NCBI GenBank assembly: GCA_024223715.1
Contig: JAAEOA010000311.1
Location: forward strand, 27,653-91,652
DNA length: 64,000 nt
Direction: 5' to 3'
DNA from: a bacterium
GTDB taxonomy: Bacteria; Krumholzibacteriota; Krumholzibacteriia; LZORAL124-64-63
Numbering within the stretch: the stretch's first letter is position 1; every line of letters begins with the position of its first letter. A program made the position numbers and the translations under genes. Positions 8,938-16,178 of this stretch are shown piece by piece. The notes under the pieces are model-generated. The model was not told the origin of the DNA. It searched no databases and saw nothing but the letters and a program-made list of their open reading frames with translations.

Positions 8938-9534
8938 TCAGGACTCACGATCGAGGGCAGGCGGCGAATCACCCATTAGAGGATGCAGAAAGGGCTTGTG
9001 CTCTTTAATTTCATCCATGCTCAAACCACTGATTTCGTAGGGAAAAACCAGCCAGTCATCGGTTTGATGCTGGCTGAAATCGGGTTTTAATTCAGTTTCC
9101 CGAAGGGAAGGACGTTCCCACAGTGTGGCAACGCGGACCTCACGGGGCATGTTTCTTTTTAAGTGTTTGCTCAAGCGTTTGATAACCGCGTCAATGTTGT
9201 TACCGGTGCTGAATACATCGTCGACCAGGAGAAGGGAATCGTCGGCGTTGAGGCTTTCGAGTAAGTATTGGGTTCCGTGAACCCTGATTTCAGCATCGGG
9301 CGAAGCCACCATTTCATGATAATAAGGCTGACCGCGGTAAGATGTGCGTAAGGAAATGTGGTTGGTTTCCACACCCAGAGTTTGCAGGCATTCCTGGACA
9401 TAAATGCCCACGGAGCTGCCGCCGCGCCACAGACCTACAATGAAAGTTGGCCGGAAGCCACTTTCAAATACTTGCACTCCCAGGCGGAATGAATCAAGAA
9501 TAAGGGTTTCTTCATCCAGGAAGATTTTTTTCAT
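8938..9534 (-). CDS. Phosphoribosyltransferase (hypoxanthine/xanthine type)
   Basis: A 198-residue type I phosphoribosyltransferase. The PRPP-binding motif LLLVDDVFSTGNN is at about 101-113, preceded by FIVGLWRGGS, which forms the early PPi loop of the family. It probably transfers ribose-5-phosphate to a purine base, although the hood region that fixes base specificity differs from textbook Hpt/Gpt. It lies divergently to a paralog starting at 9657, sharing a 122-bp intergenic region. Both have the same layout (LDSFRLGVQV versus EDSFKLGRQV). Confidence 0.85.
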   Translation of the reverse strand: MKKIFLDEETLILDSFRLGVQVFESGFRPTFIVGLWRGGSSVGIYVQECLQTLGVETNHISLRTSYRGQPYYHEMVASPDAEIRVHGTQYLLESLNADDSLLLVDDVFSTGNNIDAVIKRLSKHLKRNMPREVRVATLWERPSLRETELKPDFSQHQTDDWLVFPYEISGLSMDEIKEHKPFLHPLMGDSPPALDRES

Positions 9535-9656
9535 AAGGAGCGCCCATGGAAGGTGGAGAGTCTATCAAGTTCTGCTTCAGGTGGAATTCAGGATACACTT
9601 TTTTGGGTATTCCGTGTATAAAAAGATGAGCTTGCAGATTATTACCAAGGAGAATC

Positions 9657-10232
9657 ATGGAAAAGATGTATTTAACGGCCCAGGGCCTGTTGGAAGATTC
9701 CTTCAAACTCGGTCGACAGGTTCACGCCAGCGGTTTTAAGCCGACTTTCATTATTGCCATTTGGCGGGGCGGTGCCCCCATCGGTATTGCAGTTCAGGAA
9801 TATTTGGCGTTTAAGGGTATTCATGCCGACCATATTGCCATTCGCACATCTTCGTACAGTGGCATTGATAACCAATCCCGGGAAATAAAAACCTTCGGGT
9901 TAAATTATCTGGTAAAAAACATGACCCACAGCGACCGCCTGCTCATTGTGGACGACGTGTTTGATACGGGTCGTTCCATTGAGGCCATTGTGGATGAATT
10001 GCAACGGCGACTGCGGTTGAATACTCCGGAAGATATCAGGGTGGCGGTGCCGTATTACAAACCGTCCAGGAACCAGACCGATCGGGAGCCGGATTTTGTA
10101 GTGCATGAAACTGCTGAGTGGATCAAATTTCCGCATTCTCTCGAGGGGTTGAGTGTGGATGAGATTCGGGAGAAGCGGCCGGCTATTTATGAGATTTTGA
10201 AGGATAGTTTATTGGGGTTGCAGGCTGAGTGA
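9657..10232 (+). CDS. Phosphoribosyltransferase (hypoxanthine/xanthine type), paralog
   Basis: A 191-residue type I phosphoribosyltransferase with the PRPP motif LLIVDDVFDTGRS at about 95-107 and FIIAIWRGGAPIG at 31-43. It clearly shares ancestry with the divergent gene at 8938-9534 across its full length, including the C-terminal FP-x(6)-LS-DEI-x(3)-P pattern. The start ATG at 9657 follows AAGGAGAATC. Base specificity is not certain; one of the pair may have diverged to another nucleobase. Confidence 0.86.
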   Translation: MEKMYLTAQGLLEDSFKLGRQVHASGFKPTFIIAIWRGGAPIGIAVQEYLAFKGIHADHIAIRTSSYSGIDNQSREIKTFGLNYLVKNMTHSDRLLIVDDVFDTGRSIEAIVDELQRRLRLNTPEDIRVAVPYYKPSRNQTDREPDFVVHETAEWIKFPHSLEGLSVDEIREKRPAIYEILKDSLLGLQAE

Positions 10233-10356
10233 ACTATTTCAACAGGGTCAATGTTTTGGAAAAAGACCATTTTTTGAACTACCTGTGCCTTGATAAAGAA
10301 AGAATTTGTCTTAAATTAGGACAACAAGGTCCATTTTAGGTATTAGTGAAATAATT

Positions 10357-10368
10357 GCGGAATTCCGC
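10357..10368 (+). promoter_or_regulatory. Palindrome next to the Shine-Dalgarno site
   Basis: The perfect palindrome GCGGAATTCCGC abuts the ribosome site CAGGAGG of the gene at 10382. In RNA it could fold as a four-base-pair stem with an AATT loop at the edge of the ribosome site; in DNA it could be an operator. About 45 bases upstream, TTGTC and GACAA at 10306-10324 form a looser dyad. Function is not shown by the sequence. Confidence 0.3.
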
Positions 10369-10381
10369 AGGAGGATAGCCC

Positions 10382-11629
10382 ATGGGAAAAATAGAGATTG
10401 GTCCCGGAATGACCCTTTTCGAAATTACAGAAAAACACCCTGAGACCATTGATGCGTTTGTGGCCAATGGTTTTGAAAACATGGGTGAAGAGGATAAAAG
10501 AAAAACTCAGGGAAAAATGGTTACCCTGGTTCAGGCTGTAAAAGCCAAAGGTAAAGACCTGAAGTTTTTTATTAACCTGCTGGAAAATGCGGTCAATGAA
10601 AACCAGGATGAGCAAGATGTCACTTTAAAAACCGTTGACCATGAGAGCAAGGTTTTCCCCAGTGAAGGCGATATTCGGGTAGCCGGTTTGCTGCCATGCC
10701 CCGTGCGCATTCCCATGCTGGAAGCCTTCGATGAAGTGGCCAAAAGCATTACTGAAGAAACAGGTCTGACGGTGGGCGCTCGCTTGGCGGCTGCCTCTGT
10801 TGGGGCCGATGTTTTGGAAGAAGGAATGAATGCCATCGACGGGGAAAATGATTTGCCCGACTTGTTTTTGTCTGCTGGTTTTGAAGCATTTTTTGACAAG
10901 AAGAACATGGCCCGTTTCAAGGACCGGGGCGTTTTTGTGGACCGTTCCTGGCCCACACATAACAAAATTTTTGATGGTTACGATATGATGGACCCGGATG
11001 GCCATTACGCAATGTTGGCTGTAGTTCCAGCTGTGTTCCTGGTGGATAAAACTCAGCTTGAAGAAGGCGAAGCCGTTCCCCAAACCTGGGAAGAAATTCT
11101 CAGTCCCAGGTTCGTTAATAAAATAGCTATGCCTGTGGGTGACTTCGATTTGTTCAACGGAATTCTATTGACCATCTGGAAGTATTTTGGTGATGAGGGT
11201 GTCGCGGCAATTGGACGGAATCTGCTGGAAGGAATGCACCCCAGCCAGGCTGCCGGACGGTTTGCACCTAAAGGTGGAAAAGGCCCCATGGTCTCGGTCA
11301 TTCCTTATTTCTTCAGCAAAATGGCGCAGTTTAATCCAGACGCTGAAATTGTTTGGCCGACCGACGGTGCTGTAATCAGCCCCATTTTTATGTTGCTGAA
11401 AGAATCATCTGTGGAACCAGCGGGACGTCTGGCCGATTTCTTTGCCAGCCGTGAGGTGGGCGAAATCTTGTCTCACCGCGGATTGTTCCCCAGCTGCCAC
11501 CCTGAAGTGGAAAACAACGTTCCCGAAAGCTGTCCTTTCATGTGGCTTGGCTGGGACTTTATTAAAGAGAACGATCTGGGCGAATTAATTCCCAGAGTGA
11601 ATGATATTTTCCTGAAAGCGGGCGAATAA
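10382..11629 (+). CDS. DUF1858 plus ABC-type substrate-binding-like protein, no signal peptide
   Basis: A 415-residue protein. Residues 1-65 form a DUF1858-like helical domain (TLFEITEKHPETIDAFVANGF). Residues 90-415 resemble type II periplasmic binding proteins of the iron/2-aminoethylphosphonate class (early lobe motif, central DLFNGILLTIW, late ISPIFMLLKES). It lacks any signal peptide or lipobox, so it should stay in the cytoplasm, unlike ordinary transport receptors. It is the first gene of a three-gene unit with a GTPase (one base downstream) and an ABC ATPase. An intracellular ligand or metal carrier or sensor is my inference. Confidence 0.75.
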   Translation: MGKIEIGPGMTLFEITEKHPETIDAFVANGFENMGEEDKRKTQGKMVTLVQAVKAKGKDLKFFINLLENAVNENQDEQDVTLKTVDHESKVFPSEGDIRVAGLLPCPVRIPMLEAFDEVAKSITEETGLTVGARLAAASVGADVLEEGMNAIDGENDLPDLFLSAGFEAFFDKKNMARFKDRGVFVDRSWPTHNKIFDGYDMMDPDGHYAMLAVVPAVFLVDKTQLEEGEAVPQTWEEILSPRFVNKIAMPVGDFDLFNGILLTIWKYFGDEGVAAIGRNLLEGMHPSQAAGRFAPKGGKGPMVSVIPYFFSKMAQFNPDAEIVWPTDGAVISPIFMLLKESSVEPAGRLADFFASREVGEILSHRGLFPSCHPEVENNVPESCPFMWLGWDFIKENDLGELIPRVNDIFLKAGE

Positions 11630-11630
11630 A

Positions 11631-12371
11631 ATGCGTTTTGTTACGGTCAGCGGACCGCCGTCATCGGGAAAAACAGCGGTGATTCTCAAAACCCTGGAAC
11701 ATCTGGTGAAGCAGGGTTTGAAGGTGGGCGTCGTAAAATTTGACTGTCTGTCCACCGATGACGACCAGCTTTTTCGCAAGCACGGCATTATGGTGCGCAA
11801 AGGATTGGCTGGGGCCTTGTGTCCCGATCACTATTTTGTTTCCAATGTGGAAGAATGTGTGCAGTGGGGCATTAGTGAAGGCCTCGATGTGCTGGTAAGT
11901 GAAAGCGCTGGCTTGTGCAATCGTTGCTCCCCGCATATTCGGGAAGTTTTGGCCATTTGTGTCATCGATAATTTGAGCGGCATTGGGACACCAAAAAAAA
12001 TTGGCCCCATGCTAAAAGCAGCTGATTTGGTAGTTATTACCAAGGGTGATATTGTCAGTCAGGCTGAGCGGGAAGTTTTTGCAGCCAGGGTTCATATGGT
12101 GAATACAAAAGCCAGAATTCTTCATGTAAATGGCATTACCGGGCAGGGCAGTTTTGAGCTGAGTACTGTTTGGGCGGACATTGAAGACACCGATACCGTG
12201 GAAGGAAAGCGGTTGCGGTTCTCCATGCCGGCCGCTTTGTGTTCTTACTGTTTGGGTGAAACACGCATTGGGTCGGATTTCCAAATGGGCAACGTGCGGA
12301 AAATGAATCTTGATTTGCCTACTGGTTTGAAAACCGATGGTGGTCCTCAGGACTTGGGGGGCAACTCATGA
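11631..12371 (+). CDS. HypB/UreG-like (SIMIBI) GTP-binding protein
   Basis: A 246-residue P-loop protein with Walker A GPPSSGKT at 8-15, a DxxxxSESAGLC switch region near 86-96, and a G4-like TKGD at 137-140. HypB, UreG and CobW relatives use GTP hydrolysis to insert metals or cofactors. Here a CxxC pair at Cys96/Cys99, directly after the switch-like motif, and a second CSYC at 204-207 could bind metal or an iron-sulfur cluster. The gene starts one base after the upstream stop and overlaps the downstream ATPase gene by four bases, so the three are almost certainly one operon. Confidence 0.75.
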   Translation: MRFVTVSGPPSSGKTAVILKTLEHLVKQGLKVGVVKFDCLSTDDDQLFRKHGIMVRKGLAGALCPDHYFVSNVEECVQWGISEGLDVLVSESAGLCNRCSPHIREVLAICVIDNLSGIGTPKKIGPMLKAADLVVITKGDIVSQAEREVFAARVHMVNTKARILHVNGITGQGSFELSTVWADIEDTDTVEGKRLRFSMPAALCSYCLGETRIGSDFQMGNVRKMNLDLPTGLKTDGGPQDLGGNS

Positions 12372-13339
12372 GCCGTCAATTAAACTCCCTGAGCGTTGAA
12401 TTCTGTTTGGGCAAATGGCCTTTTGTGGAACAGTTTTTTCAAGACAAAAATTTTGGAGAAATGATTGACCAACCTGAAGCAGTTCTCTCGGATTTTCTTT
12501 CCAGCGAATTACTGGTTGAATTGGATGCTTTCATTTCCATGATGGAAGAATTCCTGGGAACCACAGAAGAAGAAGTTCATGAAATTACCATTTATGGCGG
12601 TAAGGCCAAAGATGGCAGTGATGAAAAAGTTCGTGAATTGAAAGTTCGCTCGGGTGAAATTGTGTGCATTGTCGGACCTACCGGAAGTGGAAAAAGTCGT
12701 TTGCTGGCGGACATAGAATGGGTTGCTCGTGGTGATACACCAACCGAACGGCACGTTCTTGTAAACGGCGAAGTGCCAGGCGATAAATGGCGTTTCAGCA
12801 GTGAGTACAAGCTGGTGGCCCAGCTCAGTCAGAACATGAATTTTGTAATGGATTTAACGGTTGAAGAGTTTTTGGCCCTTCATGCGGAAAGCCGTCTGGT
12901 AACCAACGCGGAAGAGAAAATCCAGCGTATTTGGAACTGGGCCAATGAGTTAGCTGGAGAGCCGTTTGCTCTCGATACTCCAGTGACGAGTCTTTCCGGC
13001 GGGCAATCACGCGCTTTGATGATTGCCGATACTGCTGTGCTCAGCTCCAGCCCGGTTGTTTTGATCGATGAAATTGAAAACGCAGGCATTGACCGTCAAC
13101 AGGCATTGGACATTCTCATCCAGCAGGAAAAAATTGTTTTGATGGCTACTCACGACCCCATTCTTGCTTTGATGGGTGACCGTCGGGTGATCATCAACAA
13201 CGGGGCCATGGTGGATGTTATTGAGCCGAGTGAAAAAGAGAAATCGAACCTCGATGAATTACGGGCAATCGATTCAAAAATGATGAACCTTCGCCACCGG
13301 TTGCGGATGGGGGAGCGGTTGGATAATATCGCTGGATGA
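12368..13339 (+). CDS. ABC-type ATPase without partner permease
   Basis: A 323-residue protein. Residues 1-75 are a helical N-terminal extension. Residues 85-285 form an ABC nucleotide-binding domain with Walker A GPTGSGKS at 103-110, signature LSGGQ at 209-213, Walker B VVLIDE at 230-235 and switch His262 in ATHD. All ATPase residues appear intact. No membrane protein is encoded nearby on this strand, so it may be a soluble ABC protein acting on the neighbouring binding protein and GTPase rather than a transporter subunit. The stop codon lies inside a 13-bp tandem repeat. The C-terminal 30 residues are charged and helical. Confidence 0.8.
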   Translation: MSRQLNSLSVEFCLGKWPFVEQFFQDKNFGEMIDQPEAVLSDFLSSELLVELDAFISMMEEFLGTTEEEVHEITIYGGKAKDGSDEKVRELKVRSGEIVCIVGPTGSGKSRLLADIEWVARGDTPTERHVLVNGEVPGDKWRFSSEYKLVAQLSQNMNFVMDLTVEEFLALHAESRLVTNAEEKIQRIWNWANELAGEPFALDTPVTSLSGGQSRALMIADTAVLSSSPVVLIDEIENAGIDRQQALDILIQQEKIVLMATHDPILALMGDRRVIINNGAMVDVIEPSEKEKSNLDELRAIDSKMMNLRHRLRMGERLDNIAG

Positions 13340-13366
13340 TATCGCTGGATGATATCGCTGGATGAT
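13321..13366 (+). repeat. 13-bp tandem repeat across the ATPase stop codon
   Basis: About 3.5 copies of GGATGATATCGCT; the first copy has one substitution (GGATAATATCGCT). The TGA of the ATPase gene is at 13337-13339 within the second copy. A 13-bp unit shifts the frame, so changes in copy number would alter the last residues of the protein or leave them untouched depending on position. It looks like replication slippage. Confidence 0.85.
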
Positions 13367-13395
13367 TGTTATAGCCGGAACATTTATATAAAAAA

Positions 13396-13461
13396 GTAAC
13401 GACTCTCACCCAAGGTCCAGGTTTGGGTGCTTACCCGTTCCCATTTGGTGAGAGTCGTGAC
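13396..13461. other. Long inverted repeat, possible structured RNA or mobile-element relic
   Basis: Arms at 13396-13410 and 13447-13461 pair over 15 positions with one mismatch (core ACGACTCTCACC and its complement). Inside, CACCCAA at 13407-13413 can pair with TTGGGTG at 13423-13429, competing with the outer stem, and GGGT/ACCC can form a small hairpin at 13425-13436. There is no T-tract after it, so it is not a plain terminator. It sits 120 bases upstream of the first glycan gene. Confidence 0.5.
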
Positions 13462-13581
13462 TTTATAAATCTATCAATTGTTGTCTTGGAATTCCAGTGT
13501 TTTTTCGGTAGTCTTTCTTTGATGATAAAATCTGGTTGATGAACCAGAGAGGGTAACTCCTTAATTCAAAGAGGAAATTTT

Positions 13582-14310
13582 TTGACCCAAGGAAAATCTC
13601 AACTTCATAATGCAGTGGTCGTGGTTCAGGCGCGAATGGGATCATCCCGTTTGCCGGGCAAAATGATGGAAGACCTGATGGGGCAACCATTGCTTTGGCA
13701 CATCCTGCAACGGGCCAAACAAGTGCGACCTGATTTGCCAGTTGTGCTGGCCACCACTGATAAAACCGGCGATCAGATTTTAGCCGAGGTTGCGGCACAG
13801 TGTGATGTGTCAGTAGTTCGGGGAAGCGAAAACAATGTTCTTTCGCGGTTTTTTGATGCGTTAAAATTATGCCCGGCCCGTTGGGTTGTTCGCGTGTGTG
13901 GAGACTCCCCATTATTTGATCCTGCTTTTCTTGAACTGTGTTTGCAAAGGGCTGAGGACACCGAAGCTGATGTTATTAAATTTGAAGGAAATCCGGAATC
14001 ACTTTTTCAGGGAGGGGAAGTTGTCTCTGCACATGCTCTTGAATTTAGCCTGGAACAAGCAGGAGATGATCCTTTGGTCTTTGAACATGTGACAGCCTGG
14101 GCAATGAGACATTCCGAAAAACATGCGAATGATTTAAAAACAGCTTACGTTCCCCAGGTGCCGGGAATGATGTCGGGTACTAAATTATCCATAGATACAC
14201 CGTATGACCTGCAACGTTTGCGCCAGCTTTATGGTGCTTTGTACAATGGAAAATCCATTTTGGATTTGAAACTTGCCGCGCAGTGGATTCAGGAAGGAGG
14301 TTGGAATTGA
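13582..14310 (+). CDS. SpsF-like cytidylyltransferase
   Basis: A 242-residue nucleotidyltransferase. The motif QARMGSSRLPGK at 16-27 is the CTP-binding signature of the SpsF / CMP-KDO-synthetase-like branch. Family members activate sugars (often nonulosonic acids) as CMP-sugars in the cytoplasm. The start is a TTG with GAGGAAA upstream, and the stop overlaps the next gene as TTGA. Together with the NeuB-PseG fusion at 43193-45082 (the SpsE/SpsG functions), it would complete the last step of a nonulosonate pathway. Confidence 0.85.
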   Translation: MTQGKSQLHNAVVVVQARMGSSRLPGKMMEDLMGQPLLWHILQRAKQVRPDLPVVLATTDKTGDQILAEVAAQCDVSVVRGSENNVLSRFFDALKLCPARWVVRVCGDSPLFDPAFLELCLQRAEDTEADVIKFEGNPESLFQGGEVVSAHALEFSLEQAGDDPLVFEHVTAWAMRHSEKHANDLKTAYVPQVPGMMSGTKLSIDTPYDLQRLRQLYGALYNGKSILDLKLAAQWIQEGGWN

Positions 14311-16178
14311 ATAACGAATTGCGGGACTCCATCCTTAAGAAAAATTTGCAGCGCCTGGGAGTTGCCCGGGCCACAATTGACGCTTTGGTCAAGCAACCCC
14401 GACCCGATGTCCAGATAAGTGTAGATGCTCACGATCAGCCGTCATTTATGCTAAATCAAGAATCTGTTTACCCAAGTGGCAATACATTGCAAATCATTGC
14501 GACTGAATCAGCGGGACTGGTGGACAAAAAAAATCCTGCTTTGATTCTGTTTTTCGGGTTTGGTTTGGGGCTTCATTTTGATTTCATGAGAAAATCAACC
14601 AACGCTCCCATAGTGGTTTATGAACCTGACCTGGCCGTGCTGAAGGAAGTTCTCAGTACGGTTGAAGTGGAGCTGGAGAACACAACTCTAGTTACTAATA
14701 CGGGCCATTTGACTGACTTGGCACAAAGCATCCTGACTCATAATTCAGAGGATATGGTTGCTGGTGCTTTGCCACATTGGGTTCAACGATTTCCCGTCGA
14801 ATTTGAGCAGTTTAAACAAGCCATAAAACAAGCTTCCACAAAAGTGGAGTTGGATCATCGCACACGTTTGGCTTATTCAGCGGAGTGGATCAACAACATT
14901 GCTGAAAATTTGCCCCGTTTGGTTCAAATGCCTCATCAGGAATCGCTGGGAGAGGCATTTAAGGACAAACCAGCCATTCTTGTGGGTGCTGGTCCTTCTT
15001 TGGATGGCAGTCTAGAATATCTCCGAAAAATCAAAGGAAAGGCTTTGATTTGTGCTGTTCATACGGCGGTAAAACCGTTGGCCTTGGCCGGAATTTATCC
15101 GGACCTGGCGGTGATTATTGAAGGACAGCATTTGGTTCATTATTTTGAAGGTTTTGACGGTTTGGAAAACATCACACTTTTGCCGGGTGTGCAAACTCAT
15201 CCGGAGCACCTGGAGTTGGGGTTCCGGGCATTTATGTCGGTTGCTTCCGAAGGAAATGTTGTTTCAGATTGGTTGAAACAGGGATTTGGCATTGAACCGT
15301 TGCGCAGCAGTTCCAGTGTCTCAGGCATTTCGTTTTCCTTTTTGCATTCGTTGGGTTGTAATCCTTTGGTTTTGGTGGGAATGGATTGTGCTCTGACGGG
15401 AAACCGCACTCATGCGGGTGGCTCCATTCAGGGCAACATGCGGCTTGGAGAATCGGTGGAAAATGGACGGATGAAATTTTTTGATGTCGAAGCTGAACAC
15501 ACTGGTGAAATCAATACTCATGAAGTTATTGCCTGGGGCGGGGAAGGAACGGTGCTGGCTCGGCCTGTTTACACTACTTATCGAAATTGGTTTGAAGGGG
15601 CGTCCCAGACTTGGGCCTCAGATAGAAAATTGATAAATGCCACAGAAGGCGGGGCTCGAATTCATGGCTTTGATGAAGTGACTTTGGCTGAAGTGTTTAA
15701 GGCCTATTGCCAGATGGGGGTTAATCCGGAAGATGCCATAGCTGATATCCTGGCTCAGTCCGGGTCTCCTGATCCATTGGTTTTTGCTGACTGCATTGAA
15801 AATGAATTGAAGATTATTGAACAGGCTGAAAAGGTTGGTCTTATGGCCGATCAGTCTGCTGTTCGGGTTTTGTTGAAGTTGAGCAGGAAAGAGCTTTCCA
15901 CTGTTCAGAAATATCTCGACCAGTTGGCTCATGAGGAAGAAGAATTGCGTGGCTTGACCCGGCAAACCAGATTGTTGAACACACTTGTGGGAATGAGGGC
16001 TCAAGACATTGTGGCTGAAAAGTGTCAAAGTGATGACAGGGTTGTGCTGACAATGTATTCAGTAAAACAAAGCCAGGCCATTACTGGTTTGGTTGTTGAA
16101 GGCTCCAGGGAATTGCTTCAGAAATTCAGGCCGGTGATTCAGGAAATCCGTAACTCCAGGGAAAAGGGCAAACATTGA
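14307..16178 (+). CDS. DUF115 / motility-associated-factor (Maf) type glycosyltransferase family protein
   Basis: A 623-residue protein beginning at the TTG at 14307, six bases after AGGAGG and overlapping the upstream TGA. Residues 75-110 (LFFGFGLGLH, YEPD) and the central DUF115 domain with GAGPSLD at 227-233 and LVGMDCALTGNRTHAGG further on are diagnostic for the Maf/DUF115 family. Members transfer nonulosonic acids to flagellin in several bacteria. This family link, and the CMP-sugar synthetase next door, suggest it uses the nonulosonate made here. No flagellin gene is visible in the window, so the acceptor is unknown. Confidence 0.85.
   Translation: MNNELRDSILKKNLQRLGVARATIDALVKQPRPDVQISVDAHDQPSFMLNQESVYPSGNTLQIIATESAGLVDKKNPALILFFGFGLGLHFDFMRKSTNAPIVVYEPDLAVLKEVLSTVEVELENTTLVTNTGHLTDLAQSILTHNSEDMVAGALPHWVQRFPVEFEQFKQAIKQASTKVELDHRTRLAYSAEWINNIAENLPRLVQMPHQESLGEAFKDKPAILVGAGPSLDGSLEYLRKIKGKALICAVHTAVKPLALAGIYPDLAVIIEGQHLVHYFEGFDGLENITLLPGVQTHPEHLELGFRAFMSVASEGNVVSDWLKQGFGIEPLRSSSSVSGISFSFLHSLGCNPLVLVGMDCALTGNRTHAGGSIQGNMRLGESVENGRMKFFDVEAEHTGEINTHEVIAWGGEGTVLARPVYTTYRNWFEGASQTWASDRKLINATEGGARIHGFDEVTLAEVFKAYCQMGVNPEDAIADILAQSGSPDPLVFADCIENELKIIEQAEKVGLMADQSAVRVLLKLSRKELSTVQKYLDQLAHEEEELRGLTRQTRLLNTLVGMRAQDIVAEKCQSDDRVVLTMYSVKQSQAITGLVVEGSRELLQKFRPVIQEIRNSREKGKH

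Noticed and set aside
13321..13366. The repeats as a CRISPR array.
   Set aside because: The units are 13 bp, directly adjacent without spacers, and there are no cas genes in the window.
13396..13461. The inverted repeat as a simple terminator of the ATPase operon.
   Set aside because: The 36-base loop and lack of a T-run do not fit an intrinsic terminator.
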